Source: Paracoccaceae bacterium (lineage in GTDB: Bacteria; Pseudomonadota; Alphaproteobacteria; Rhodobacterales; Rhodobacteraceae). From it: a DNA stretch of 64,000 bases. The stretch is from NCBI GenBank assembly GCA_902534325.1, contig CACAPQ010000004.1:17128-81127 (forward strand), in the 5' to 3' direction. Of the stretch, positions 46,756 to 55,683 are shown piece by piece. The notes under the pieces are model-generated. The model was given only the letters and a program-made list of their open reading frames with translations. It was not told where the DNA came from and searched no databases. Made by a program: the position numbers and the translations under genes. Each line of letters starts with the position of its first letter. Within the stretch, counting starts at the first letter, position 1.

Positions 46756-46873
46756 AATTTAATTACTATGAAGTTTTTCACTAAGCTACTTTAAACCAAA
46801 AAAAGTTGTTGGCGTGGATTTGCTTAAAGTCCAAATGAGAACCAATATTTATTTACCTTATTTACAAATAATA

Positions 46874-47209
46874 TTAATTTTCTTGGCAAAATAAATCGTA
46901 AATGATTTCTAAAACCCGTTTAGGTTTATCGTCGGCTAAACGATAAAATATCGTTTTTCCATCTCGCCTTGGTATAACGAGCCCTTCTAGTCGTAGTCTT
47001 GACAGTTGTTGTGATACTGCAGCCTGTCGAGCTGAAATTAGGTCTTCAAGTTCAGTTACTGATTTTTCTCCGGATACAAGATGACAAAGAATCATTAATC
47101 GGCCCTCATGGCTGATAGCTTTTAAAAAACTGGATGCTGACTTTGCTTTTTCAACTATCTCGTCTAATTCTGTTGGAGTTGTATCTTTAATAATGACTGG
47201 CAGTGGCAT
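46874..47209 (-). CDS. soxR: ArsR-family regulator SoxR (SqrR/BigR-like sulfur sensor)
   Basis: A 111-residue winged-helix repressor of the ArsR group (ISHEGRLMILCHLVSGEKSVTELE; recognition helix AAVSQQLSRLRLEGLV; wing RRDGKTIFYRL). Two cysteines at positions 42 and 108 match the pair that forms a tetrasulfide or disulfide bridge in the persulfide sensors SqrR and BigR. The family represses sulfide and sulfur-oxidation genes and lets go when reactive sulfur builds up. It lies downstream of soxS and next to the divergent sox operon, as soxR does in other alphaproteobacteria. Confidence 0.88.
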   Translation of the reverse strand: MPLPVIIKDTTPTELDEIVEKAKSASSFLKAISHEGRLMILCHLVSGEKSVTELEDLISARQAAVSQQLSRLRLEGLVIPRRDGKTIFYRLADDKPKRVLEIIYDLFCQEN

Positions 47210-47253
47210 AAAGTCTCGCCTTTTTATTTAAATTTTAATTATCTTAATCTTTT

Positions 47254-47640
47254 TCAATTAATTGTTTTTACTACTTTTGGAGCAGTATACTCCGTTTCCT
47301 TTTCCAGGATAACTTCCAGTAATTCCCAGAAGAAGTCTTCACTAGAATATCCCTCTAGCCGGCCTAATTCCTTGTCGTTTTCCATTAAAACAAATGTGGG
47401 CGTGAAGATAATGTCTCTTTGTAATCCCTCAAGTTCGTCAACCTCGGTAATATCAATAGTTATTAATGGGGCATACTTACCTTCTGGGGTTTTAGGATAA
47501 ATGTTACCTAATTGATCTTTCCACTCTAAACAGTAGTAACAGCCTTGCTGTTCCACCATTATCAGTTCTGCCGCCATTAAATTTCCAGAAAGAATAGGCA
47601 TAGCATAAATTAAAAGGCCGATCCTTCTTAATTGGTTCAT
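47254..47640 (-). CDS. soxS: SoxS periplasmic thioredoxin-like protein
   Basis: A 128-residue secreted thioredoxin-fold protein (ATG at 47640, MNQLRRIGLLIYAMPILS signal, cleaved near MAA). The redox pair is GCYYC (Cys34, Cys37), with cis-Pro in FTPTFVL. SoxS reactivates oxidised SoxYZ and is encoded beside soxR in Paracoccus-type sox loci. It is the first gene of a minus-strand soxS-soxR pair, divergent from soxV. The frame extends upstream to 47700 but that part overlaps the promoter and lacks a signal peptide. Confidence 0.82.
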   Translation of the reverse strand: MNQLRRIGLLIYAMPILSGNLMAAELIMVEQQGCYYCLEWKDQLGNIYPKTPEGKYAPLITIDITEVDELEGLQRDIIFTPTFVLMENDKELGRLEGYSSEDFFWELLEVILEKETEYTAPKVVKTIN

Positions 47641-47668
47641 TTTGACCCCAATTGACGAGTTTATCGTT

Positions 47669-47688
47669 ATATTACATAAATTGAATAT
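47669..47688. promoter_or_regulatory. Candidate SoxR operator in the soxS/soxV divergent promoter
   Basis: An inverted repeat ATATT-N10-AATAT lies in the 69-base gap between the soxS and soxV starts. Read as ATTA-N8-GAAT (47671-47686) it matches seven of eight positions of the ATTC-N8-GAAT box described for SqrR. It is 21 bases before the soxV ATG and 28 before the soxS ATG on the other strand, a good place for a repressor to block both. The binding itself is inferred. Confidence 0.5.
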
Positions 47689-47709
47689 GAGGCTTTGCAA
47701 GGATTCGTT

Positions 47710-48459
47710 ATGTTAGACGTTTCAATTTTAGGGGCGTTTTTCGGGGGAGTTCTAGTATTCTTTTCGCCATGTATTTTACCCATTGTTCCCTTTTATTTAA
47801 GTTATATGGCTGGTGTCGGAATGGCTTCATTTAGTGAAGACGGAAAACTTCCAGCCGATATTCGATATAGAGCTATTATTTCCTCAGTTGCATTTTCATT
47901 AGGAATTATAACTGTTTTTGTACTATTAGGCGCAGCTGCTTTTTCTATATCTAAGACTTTTCAATCGTATATTGATGAGTTTCGATATTTAGCATCTGCA
48001 ATAATTTTGGTAATTGGGCTGCATTTCCTGGGTATTGTTCGTATAGCATTTTTAAATAGGCAATTTAGTTTACAGGCAGGTGATACATCAAATATGTCAA
48101 TATTAAGTTCTTATATTGTGGGATTGGCATTTGCTGCAGGATGGACCCCGTGTGTCGGAGGTGTTCTGGCGGCAGTTTTATTTACCGCGTCCTTTGAGGA
48201 GACAGCTCTAAAAGGTGTGGGTCTTCTTCTAGTTTTTGGTGCAGGTTTGACGGTACCTTTCGTGCTTGCTGCTGCCTTTATTAAACCTTTCCTGCTAGTT
48301 TCTTTACGTTTTAAAGCGCATTTGAATAAGGTTGAGAAAGCAATGGGCCTATTACTTATAACATTCGCGGTTTTGTTACTTTCAAACTCGGTTAATTCGA
48401 TTGCTTTTTGGATGTTGGAAATGGGCAACTGGATTAATCAGGTTTTTGGAACGGCATAA
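47710..48459 (+). CDS. soxV: SoxV, CcdA-family membrane thiol transporter
   Basis: SoxV carries reducing power from cytoplasmic thioredoxin across the inner membrane to SoxW. The 249-residue protein (ATG at 47710, AAGGA 6 bases upstream) has about six membrane helices and the two family cysteines in FFSPCILPIVPFYLSYMAG and GWTPCVGGVLAAV, as in CcdA/DsbD-beta. It starts the plus-strand sox operon and is followed by soxW. Confidence 0.9.
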   Translation: MLDVSILGAFFGGVLVFFSPCILPIVPFYLSYMAGVGMASFSEDGKLPADIRYRAIISSVAFSLGIITVFVLLGAAAFSISKTFQSYIDEFRYLASAIILVIGLHFLGIVRIAFLNRQFSLQAGDTSNMSILSSYIVGLAFAAGWTPCVGGVLAAVLFTASFEETALKGVGLLLVFGAGLTVPFVLAAAFIKPFLLVSLRFKAHLNKVEKAMGLLLITFAVLLLSNSVNSIAFWMLEMGNWINQVFGTA

Positions 48460-48499
48460 TTTTAAATAAACGGGTTTTTATAAAAAACTGGAGGAAAAT

Positions 48500-49090
48500 A
48501 TGAAATTTTATAAGAATTTGATCATACTGATTTTTCTATACCTTGTTGCACCAGTATCCACATTTTCTGCGGAAATGGGAGATGATGGCCTCCACAAGCA
48601 AACCTGGATGCGCGATACTTTTAAAGATCTTAGGGAAGATCTAGATGAAGCCAATATGGAAGGAAAAAGATTAGTTTTAATGTTTGAGCAACGGGGATGC
48701 ATATACTGCTCAAAAATGCATAAAGATGTTTACTCTCGTGATAAGGTTTCAAATTATATCGAAGAAAATTTTTTCGTTGTACAACTTAATCTCCACGGTG
48801 ATTTAGAGGTTACGGATTTTGATGGTGAGGTGCTGTCGGAAAAAGCAATGGCTAGAAAGTGGAATATACTTTTTACGCCGACAGTTTTATATTTACCCCA
48901 AGAAGTTGATGATGGTTTAACTGCCCCGGAAGCTTCCGTTTCTTTCATGCCAGGTGCTTGGTCAACAGGCACCACTCTTGATATGTTAACTTGGGTAAAG
49001 GAGGAGCGCTATCTTCTAGATAATGGGGAAGATTTCCAACGCTATCATGCAAGACGGATAAACGAGAGAAGAGCTGCAAAATCAAACTAG
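48500..49090 (+). CDS. soxW: SoxW periplasmic thioredoxin
   Basis: A 196-residue secreted thioredoxin-fold protein. Its signal peptide is MKFYKNLIILIFLYLVAPVSTFSA, and the redox motif is EQRGCIYCSKMHKDVY. An FTPTVLYLP cis-proline region follows. SoxW receives electrons from SoxV and keeps the SoxYZ carrier reduced. GGAGGAAAAT provides a good ribosome-binding site. It lies 40 bases after soxV and ahead of soxX. Confidence 0.86.
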   Translation: MKFYKNLIILIFLYLVAPVSTFSAEMGDDGLHKQTWMRDTFKDLREDLDEANMEGKRLVLMFEQRGCIYCSKMHKDVYSRDKVSNYIEENFFVVQLNLHGDLEVTDFDGEVLSEKAMARKWNILFTPTVLYLPQEVDDGLTAPEASVSFMPGAWSTGTTLDMLTWVKEERYLLDNGEDFQRYHARRINERRAAKSN

Positions 49091-49201
49091 TGGATTAATT
49101 TTTTCGTTTTTATGAGTTTGATCTTGATTTTTATAATTTGAGTAGCCTACGGTGTGATCAGGATATCAGGATTTCTAGTCTTGATTACTATGGGAGGAGC
49201 T

Positions 49202-49663
49202 ATGAGGCTTACAATAATTACATTGGCAGCGGCAGCGGCGGTGGCTTTAAGCAGCACTGCGTTTGCCGAACCAACAGCGCCCGGAAACATAAAGTTTGGA
49301 GAAAACGGTGAAGTGGAACTTGCCCTCACAGGTGTTGCGGGTGATGCAGCAAGCGGAAGAAAACTTTTTATGAACCGAAAAAAGGGCAATTGCTTAGCAT
49401 GTCATGTAAATAGTGATATGGCAGAACAAACTTTTCATGGTGAAGTAGGTCCAGAATTGGACGGAGTTGCAGATAGATGGGATGCAGCAGAACTTCGAGG
49501 TATTTTAGTTAACTCAAAAAATATGTTTGAGGGCACTATAATGCCAGCGTTTTATAGGGATAGCGGTTATAATCGGATTTTGAAAAAGTTTGATGGGACA
49601 ACCATTCTATCCGCGCAGGAAGTCGAAGACCTTTTGGCTTATGTTATTACTTTGAAAGAATAG
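49202..49663 (+). CDS. soxX: SoxX, monoheme c-type cytochrome of the SoxAX complex
   Basis: SoxX is the smaller subunit of SoxAX, which couples thiosulfate to the SoxY carrier and passes on electrons. The 153-residue precursor starts at ATG 49202 behind GGAGGAGCT; the reading frame upstream of this is a run-through. Signal peptide residues 1-22 (cleaved after AFA). The heme site is CLACH (64-68) and the sixth ligand is probably Met in EGTIMPAFY. The 111-base gap from soxW could carry a second sox promoter. Confidence 0.92.
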   Translation: MRLTIITLAAAAAVALSSTAFAEPTAPGNIKFGENGEVELALTGVAGDAASGRKLFMNRKKGNCLACHVNSDMAEQTFHGEVGPELDGVADRWDAAELRGILVNSKNMFEGTIMPAFYRDSGYNRILKKFDGTTILSAQEVEDLLAYVITLKE

Positions 49664-49698
49664 CGAAAGCATTGAAGTTTAATAATTAGGAGATTGTT

Positions 49699-50115
49699 AT
49701 GAATTTCACACGACGTGAAACAATGGCGGTAAGCGGAGCGGCTCTAGTAGCTAGCGTGCTGCCTATTAAATTAATGGCGTCTACGACTGATCTTATTTCA
49801 GGCATCACAGGCGGCAAAGAAGCTTCTGGTGATGGAATAAATCTGACAGCGCCAGAAATTGCGGAAAATGGTAATACCGTACCTATTTCAATCGATGCGC
49901 CCGGAGCAGTCGCAATCACGGTTTTGGCGGCAGGCAACCCAACACCTGGCGTTGCGAAATTTAATTTTGGAGCGGGTTCAGGCTCTCAAAGCTGCACAAC
50001 CCGTATTAGGTTAGCTGGAACACAAGATGTTATCGCTGTTGCTGAAATGGCGGATGGTTCTTTTTCTGCTGCCCATCAGACTGTTAAGGTCACAATTGGC
50101 GGCTGCGGCGGCTAG
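49699..50115 (+). CDS. soxY: SoxY, sulfur-carrier subunit of SoxYZ
   Basis: SoxY holds the sulfur substrate covalently on a cysteine at its flexible C-terminus: here the last residues are TIGGCGG, the hallmark GGCGG swinging arm. The 138-residue precursor has an RRE-containing signal (MNFTRRETMAVSGAALVASV) that suggests Tat export. A further cysteine sits in GSGSQSCTTRIRL. AGGAG lies before the ATG. It is followed by soxZ 18 bases later. Confidence 0.96.
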   Translation: MNFTRRETMAVSGAALVASVLPIKLMASTTDLISGITGGKEASGDGINLTAPEIAENGNTVPISIDAPGAVAITVLAAGNPTPGVAKFNFGAGSGSQSCTTRIRLAGTQDVIAVAEMADGSFSAAHQTVKVTIGGCGG

Positions 50116-50133
50116 GTATTAGGGAGATAAAAA

Positions 50134-50463
50134 ATGGCAAAAGGTGTAAAACCACGCGTAAAGGTTCCCAAAACTGCAGCAGCAGGGGAGACGATAACAA
50201 TAAAGACTTTAATTAGTCATAAAATGGAAACTGGGCGTCGCAAAGATGGAGACGGAAATGTAATCCCGCGTTCAATAATTAATAGGTTTACCTGTGAATT
50301 TAATGGGGAAAATGTGGTTGATGTGAATATGGAGCCAGCAATATCTGTCAATCCGTATTTTCAATTTGAAGCTACTGTGCCTGAAGCAGGTGAGTTCGTA
50401 TTTACATGGTATGACGATGACGGTTCAGTTTACGAAAAGAAAAAGTCAATAAAAATAGCTTAG
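50134..50463 (+). CDS. soxZ: SoxZ, partner subunit of SoxYZ
   Basis: A 109-residue beta-sandwich protein without signal peptide, exported piggy-back with SoxY as the family does. Motifs: PRVKVPKTAAAGETITIKTLISHKMETGRRKD, NRFTCEF, and FQFEATVPEAGEFVFTWYDDDG. It follows soxY and precedes soxA. Confidence 0.95.
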   Translation: MAKGVKPRVKVPKTAAAGETITIKTLISHKMETGRRKDGDGNVIPRSIINRFTCEFNGENVVDVNMEPAISVNPYFQFEATVPEAGEFVFTWYDDDGSVYEKKKSIKIA

Positions 50464-50514
50464 GGTAAATTGTTTTCGTTTAGAGCGGAGACGCCTTTTT
50501 GGGAGGAAAAGAAT

Positions 50515-51354
50515 ATGAAAATCACGTCGCTTTTACCACTGGCATTCAGTATTGCGACAGTTGCTGGTTTTGTAACTGCAGGGGAAGACTCAACATTAAC
50601 GATTGAAGGGGAAGTTTTTGTTACAAAAGCTGCCGCTCCAGCCCATCTTGAAAACGTAGATGAGATATTTTCTGGATGGACTTTTAGGCTAGATGAAACG
50701 CAAGCGCTTCAAATGGATGATTTTGATAACCCCGCGTTTGTCTTTGTAGATCAGGCGTTAGATCAATTTGAAATGGTTGAAGGTTCTGCTGGTAAGGCCT
50801 GTTCTTCGTGTCATGACTCTGCTGAGGTTTTCTCGGGTTTACGCGCGAGCATGCCGCGAGTTAATTCAGCTGGTGAGCTTGAGACTATTCCAGAGTTAAT
50901 AAATAACTGTCGAACCGAGAGAATGGGTGCTGAAAAATGGAAATGGTCAGGTGGGCAAATGTCGGCAATGTTGGGTCTAATTGGCCTACAGTCTCGAGGT
51001 ATGCCTGTAGAAGTTGCTATAGATGGGCCAGCCGCTTCGTTCTGGGAAAAAGGCAAAGAACTTTATTATATGCGGGTAGGTCAACTAGATATGGCATGCT
51101 CAAGTTGTCATGAGGATAACTATGGAAACATGATCCGTGCAGATCATTTGTCACAGGGACAAATAAATGGCTTTCCGACTTATCGATTAAAAAATGCTAA
51201 ATTGAACACAATCCACGGACGTTTCAAAGGCTGTATGAAAAATATCAGAGCTACGCCTTTCAAAGAGGGTAGTGATGAATTTAAAGCACTGGAACTTTAT
51301 GTTGCGTCCCGTGCGAATGGGTTATCCGTCGAGACGCCTTCAGTTCGAAACTAA
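50515..51354 (+). CDS. soxA: SoxA, diheme c-type cytochrome
   Basis: Larger subunit of SoxAX, which forms the thiosulfate-SoxY heterodisulfide. The 279-residue precursor (ATG 50515 after GGGAGGAAAAG) has a signal peptide of about 22 residues. It binds two hemes at CSSCH (96-100 and 195-199). Cys132 (NNCRTERMG) and Cys240 (RFKGCMKNIRATPF) are the usual axial cysteines; the second is the active-site, persulfide-modified ligand. It therefore belongs to the diheme SoxA type. Confidence 0.93.
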   Translation: MKITSLLPLAFSIATVAGFVTAGEDSTLTIEGEVFVTKAAAPAHLENVDEIFSGWTFRLDETQALQMDDFDNPAFVFVDQALDQFEMVEGSAGKACSSCHDSAEVFSGLRASMPRVNSAGELETIPELINNCRTERMGAEKWKWSGGQMSAMLGLIGLQSRGMPVEVAIDGPAASFWEKGKELYYMRVGQLDMACSSCHEDNYGNMIRADHLSQGQINGFPTYRLKNAKLNTIHGRFKGCMKNIRATPFKEGSDEFKALELYVASRANGLSVETPSVRN

Positions 51355-51446
51355 GTTTTATAATCCTCGCATCAGACGGTGTGGGGATTTTAGTTACTTA
51401 ACTTATGCAAAAAATTGCATGTGTTTGCTTAATGGAAAAGAATAAT

Positions 51447-53144
51447 ATGTTATCACGTCGCGATTTTTTACAAGTATCTATGGCTGCGTCTTCACTTTAT
51501 GGTGCATCTGGGTTTGGGAACTGGGCTAAGTTAGCGGCTCAACAAAAGCTAAACCAAAACCAACTTTTAGAATTTGAAAAATTTGGAAATGTATCGCTTA
51601 TTCATGTTACTGACATACATGCGCAATTAAAGCCGATTTATTTTCGCGAACCAGAGGTAAACTTAGGGGTCGGGGAGGCTTTTGGACAGGTGCCCCATAT
51701 TACAGGTTCGGACTTCCGGAGGCTGTACGGAATTGATGATGGTTCTCCAGCTCACTATGCATTAACTCATGATGATTTTATTGCTATGGCCGATGGTTAT
51801 GGGCGTGTTGGTGGGTTAGATCGTGTCGCTACTGTAATAAATTCCATTCGCGCTGACAGACCTGACGCACTCTTACTCGACGGTGGAGATACATGGCATG
51901 GTTCATATACATGTTATCATACTCAGGGTCAGGATATGGTAAACGTTATGAATGCTTTAAAGCCAGATGCAATGACATTCCATTGGGAATTCACACTGGG
52001 TTCTGATCGTGTTTCAGAGATTGTTGAAAATCTACCTTTTGCTGCTCTGGGTCAGAATATTTTTGATGCTGAATGGGATGAGCCTGCCGAACTTTTTCCA
52101 CCTTATAAAATGTTTGAACGCGGGGGCTCAAAAATAGCAGTGATCGGTCAAGCATTTCCATATATGCCGATTGCCAACCCTGGCTGGATGTTTCCGGAAT
52201 ATAGTTTTGGTATACGAGATTCCAATATGCAGGATATGGTTGATGAAGTACGCTCTTTAGGTGCGGAATTGGTTGTTGTGCTATCTCATAATGGATTTGA
52301 TGTGGATAAGAAAATGGCTGGCCGCGTTTCTGGAATTGATGTGATTTTATCGGGACATACACATGATGCTTTGCCAGAGCCTGTCTTGATAGGGAAAACA
52401 ATTATTATTGCTTCTGGTTCAAATGGAAAATTTGTCAGCCGAGTCGATTTAGATGTCCAAAACGGACGCATGATGGGTTATAAGCACAAATTAATTCCAA
52501 TTTTTTCTGATGTTATATCGCCTGATAAAGCGGTAGAAAATTTAATAGACCAACAACGCGCTCCCTACATAAATGAGTTAAATGAAGTTATTGGAAAGTC
52601 AGAAAGCCTTTTATATCGGAGGGGCAATTTTAATGGAACTTGGGATGATTTAATATGTGAAGCGCTTATTGAAGAACGCGAAGCAGATATTTCTATGTCT
52701 CCAGGTGTTAGATGGGGCCCCTCAATTGTTCCAGGTCAAGATATAACCCGTGAAGATATATGGAACGTGACTTCAATGACGTACGGTAAAGTCTACAGAA
52801 CAGAATTTACAGGAGAATTTATTAACATTATTTTGGAAGATGTGGCGGATAATCTATTTAATGCTGATCCCTACTATCAACAGGGTGGTGATATGGTACG
52901 CATAGGTGGTATGAGCTATAAAATTGATATAAATAAATCCCAAGGTAGTCGCATAACGGATATGACACTTTTGAAGACTGGTGAAAAAATTGATCCTTCA
53001 AAAACGTATATTGTTTCTGGTTGGGCTTCAGTGAATGAAAACACTGAAGGACCACAGATCTGGGATGTGGTTGAAAATTATATTCGAAGGAACGAAACCA
53101 TCTCTATTGAACCTAGCAGTAATGTAAAAGTTGTCGGTATTTAG
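51447..53144 (+). CDS. soxB: SoxB, dimanganese thiosulfohydrolase
   Basis: SoxB cleaves sulfate from the SoxY-bound intermediate. The 565-residue precursor has a Tat signal (SRRDFLQVSMAASSLYG); the start at 51447 was chosen because the RR motif then sits close to the N-terminus, while ATGs at 51405 and 51432 only add residues. Metal motifs are VTDIHAQLKP, LLDGGDTWHGS, FHWEFTLGSDRV, VLSHNGFDVD and LSGHTHDALPEP, as in 5'-nucleotidase-fold enzymes. This gene is unrelated to the sarcosine oxidase soxB at 34821. Confidence 0.95.
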   Translation: MLSRRDFLQVSMAASSLYGASGFGNWAKLAAQQKLNQNQLLEFEKFGNVSLIHVTDIHAQLKPIYFREPEVNLGVGEAFGQVPHITGSDFRRLYGIDDGSPAHYALTHDDFIAMADGYGRVGGLDRVATVINSIRADRPDALLLDGGDTWHGSYTCYHTQGQDMVNVMNALKPDAMTFHWEFTLGSDRVSEIVENLPFAALGQNIFDAEWDEPAELFPPYKMFERGGSKIAVIGQAFPYMPIANPGWMFPEYSFGIRDSNMQDMVDEVRSLGAELVVVLSHNGFDVDKKMAGRVSGIDVILSGHTHDALPEPVLIGKTIIIASGSNGKFVSRVDLDVQNGRMMGYKHKLIPIFSDVISPDKAVENLIDQQRAPYINELNEVIGKSESLLYRRGNFNGTWDDLICEALIEEREADISMSPGVRWGPSIVPGQDITREDIWNVTSMTYGKVYRTEFTGEFINIILEDVADNLFNADPYYQQGGDMVRIGGMSYKIDINKSQGSRITDMTLLKTGEKIDPSKTYIVSGWASVNENTEGPQIWDVVENYIRRNETISIEPSSNVKVVGI

Positions 53145-53170
53145 TGGACTTGTTAAAGGAAAAATAAATT

Positions 53171-54454
53171 ATGACGGACAATTTTTCTGATAAAAAACCT
53201 TCTCGACGACAATTTTTAGCTGGTGCTGCTGCTTTAGGCGCAGGCTCTTCTGCTGCAGGCTCTTTATCAGCTAGTGGTGATGATCCGCTTATAACTGAGG
53301 TTCAAGAATGGGCCCAAATAACTGGTGACGGTGTCGACGCTACTCCCTATGGACTTCCAATTGAATTTGAAAAGGACGTGGTTCGGAGGAATGTTGGTTG
53401 GTTAACCGCTGATACAATAAGTTCTATAAATTTTAGTCCTATCCACGCTTTGGATGGAACAATCACGCCGCAAGGATGTGCTTTTGAACGACATCATTCG
53501 GGAGCAATTGAACTACGAAAAGAGGACTATCGACTGATGATAAACGGTCTGGTCGACAAAGAATTAGTTTTCACTTATGAAGATCTTGAAAGATTTCCCA
53601 GGGAACAACATGTGTACTTCTGTGAATGTGCGGCCAATACAGGAATGGAGTGGGCAGGTGCGCAGTTGAATGGCGTTCAGTTCACCCATGGAATGATTCA
53701 TAACATGGAATACACGGGCGTTTCTCTGAGAACGCTACTCAATGAAGCTGGTTTGAATGCGGCTGGTGATTTAAAAGAAAAATGGATTTTTGTAGAGGGA
53801 GCCGATGCTTCTTCTAATGGTCGATCCATCCCCATGGAGAAAGCTTTAGATGATGTTCTTGTCGCTTTTAAAGCCAATGGTGAGGCGCTCAGAAAAGAGC
53901 ACGGTTACCCTGTTCGACTGGTTGTGCCAGGTTGGGAAGGAAATATGTGGGTAAAATGGCTTCGGCGGGTTGAGGTTCTGGATAGACCTGTCGAAAGTAG
54001 GGAGGAAACCTCCAAATATACTGATACTTTAGCCGACGGAATAAGCAGAAAGTGGACTTGGGCTATGGACGCAAAGTCTGTTGTAACATCGCCTAGCCCG
54101 CAGTCTCCAATTTTACATGGAAAAGGTCCATTGGTTATTTCTGGTTTAGCATGGTCTGGGCGCGGTGTCGTAACGAGAGTGGATGTGACAATAGATGGAG
54201 GAAAAAACTGGCATGAGGCTAGATTGGCTCAGCCTGGAACGAAAATGGCGCTTACAAGATTTTATCTTGATATGGAGTGGGATGGTGAAGAAATGTTCCT
54301 ACAGTCAAGAGCTCATGACGAAACAGGTTATGTTCAGCCTACCAAAGAAGAGCTCAGAGAAGTGCGTGGTCTGAACTCTATCTATCATAATAATTGTATC
54401 CAAACCTGGTGGATTAAATCAAATGGAGAGGCCGAAAATGTCGAAATCTCGTGA
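53171..54454 (+). CDS. soxC: SoxC, molybdenum sulfane dehydrogenase subunit
   Basis: SoxC and SoxD together oxidise the sulfane sulfur on SoxY, withdrawing six electrons. The 427-residue precursor has a Tat signal (PSRRQFLAGAAALGAGSSAAG) and the sulfite-oxidase fold: Mo-binding cysteine in YFCECAANTGMEWAG, ARLVVPGWEGNMWVKW-like RLVVPGWEGNMWVKW, and the dimerisation domain with SGLAWSGRGVVTRVDVTIDGGKNW. It lies 26 bases after soxB and overlaps soxD by 17 bases. Confidence 0.95.
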   Translation: MTDNFSDKKPSRRQFLAGAAALGAGSSAAGSLSASGDDPLITEVQEWAQITGDGVDATPYGLPIEFEKDVVRRNVGWLTADTISSINFSPIHALDGTITPQGCAFERHHSGAIELRKEDYRLMINGLVDKELVFTYEDLERFPREQHVYFCECAANTGMEWAGAQLNGVQFTHGMIHNMEYTGVSLRTLLNEAGLNAAGDLKEKWIFVEGADASSNGRSIPMEKALDDVLVAFKANGEALRKEHGYPVRLVVPGWEGNMWVKWLRRVEVLDRPVESREETSKYTDTLADGISRKWTWAMDAKSVVTSPSPQSPILHGKGPLVISGLAWSGRGVVTRVDVTIDGGKNWHEARLAQPGTKMALTRFYLDMEWDGEEMFLQSRAHDETGYVQPTKEELREVRGLNSIYHNNCIQTWWIKSNGEAENVEIS

Positions 54455-55613
54455 TTTATTCATTGCTTTAGGGATATGTGTTTTTGGCGTTCTATTGATC
54501 GCGAGTAACTTTGCTGATCGCTTTGTAACACAACTTCCAGAAGGTGCTGACGTAGTGGCAGCAGAGTTTGATTTTGATTTTAAAATGATTGCTGCAGCCT
54601 CAGCCTCTGCTGTCGGGCCAAGAGACGGAAAGTTTGGGTTAGGGCGAGGTGCCACACAAAACGAAGTTGCGGCTTGGAACGGAGATATAAGTCCGGATGG
54701 TACTGGCTTACCGGTTGGCTCCGGCGATGCAATAGACGGAGAAGAAATTTTTTCTGAACATTGTGCCATATGCCATGGAGACTTTGCCGAAGGTGTGGAT
54801 AACTGGCCCGAGTTAGCTGGTGGTTTAGATACACTTGCAGACGAAGATCCAGTAAAAACAGTAGGTTCATATTGGCCCTATTTATCGACAGCATGGGATT
54901 ATGTGAAACGCTCAATGCCTTTTGGTTATGCTCAGAGTTTGAGTGATGATGATGTCTACGCAATCGTTGCTTATATACTTTATTCTAATGATATTATTGA
55001 TGAGGAGTTTGTATTATCAAATGAAACCTTTCTTGATGTGAAAATGCCAAATGTAAATGGTTTTATAATTGATGATCGTTTGACATCAGAGTCACATTTC
55101 TGGAATAAAAAAGTTTGCATGTCTGACTGTAAAAGTGATGTTGAAATTACGATGCGCGCAGCCGTACTTGATGTAACTCCAGAGGATGATGCAAATGAAG
55201 AGGCTGCAGTTTCGTCTGCTACGGAAACTATGTCAAATCAATCTGAAGTACAGGCTGAATCAGTGATTGAGGTAGCTGCCTTAAATCCCCAGCTTGTGAA
55301 ATCTGGAGAGAAGGCCTTTAAGAAATGTAAGTCTTGTCATCAAATTGGTGATGGAGCAAAAAATAAAACTGGGCCTCATTTAAATGCGATTTTTGGTCGA
55401 AAGATAGGTGGTCTTGAGGGCTTTAAGTATTCCAAGATTTTTAAGTCGATGCGGGATGATGGTCGCGTCTGGGACGAAGAATCAATGGCGGCATTTCTAG
55501 CTGCACCCAAGCAATATGCAAAAGGTACTAAAATGTCTTTTTCAGGTTTCAAAAAAGAAGAGGATATTGTTTCAACAATTGAATATTTGAAGTCATTTGA
55601 GTCTTTTAATTGA
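54438..55613 (+). CDS. soxD: SoxD, diheme c-type cytochrome of sulfane dehydrogenase
   Basis: Electron-accepting subunit of SoxCD. The 391-residue protein starts at ATG 54438 behind GGAGAGG within the end of soxC; the ATG at 54423 is an alternative. It has an N-terminal membrane helix (8-22) and two heme sites, CAICH (109-113) and CKSCH (297-301), separated by a linker rich in Glu, Ala and Ser. The second domain resembles mitochondrial-type cytochrome c. Its presence predicts full oxidation of thiosulfate without sulfur globules. Confidence 0.92.
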   Translation: MSKSRDLFIALGICVFGVLLIASNFADRFVTQLPEGADVVAAEFDFDFKMIAAASASAVGPRDGKFGLGRGATQNEVAAWNGDISPDGTGLPVGSGDAIDGEEIFSEHCAICHGDFAEGVDNWPELAGGLDTLADEDPVKTVGSYWPYLSTAWDYVKRSMPFGYAQSLSDDDVYAIVAYILYSNDIIDEEFVLSNETFLDVKMPNVNGFIIDDRLTSESHFWNKKVCMSDCKSDVEITMRAAVLDVTPEDDANEEAAVSSATETMSNQSEVQAESVIEVAALNPQLVKSGEKAFKKCKSCHQIGDGAKNKTGPHLNAIFGRKIGGLEGFKYSKIFKSMRDDGRVWDEESMAAFLAAPKQYAKGTKMSFSGFKKEEDIVSTIEYLKSFESFN

Positions 55614-55683
55614 AGTTACGTATGGTGTTTTTTGACAGTTTGCTTTTTTTTGGGTTACCGTTAGGTAAGTTAAGGGGTGATTT

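Noticed and set aside
48111..48428. 105-residue minus-strand ORF inside soxV
   Set aside because: Mirror of hydrophobic soxV codons, with Lys/Thr/Pro-rich content typical of shadows.
51991..52401. 136-residue minus-strand ORF inside sulfur-oxidation soxB
   Set aside because: His/Gln-rich reading that mirrors the codons of soxB; no start context and no homology pattern.
55632..55660. Sigma-70 promoter with TTGACA before the soxE-position gene
   Set aside because: The -35 is perfect but the hexamer 17 bases later (TTACCG) is a poor -10, so it is only mentioned in the gene entry.
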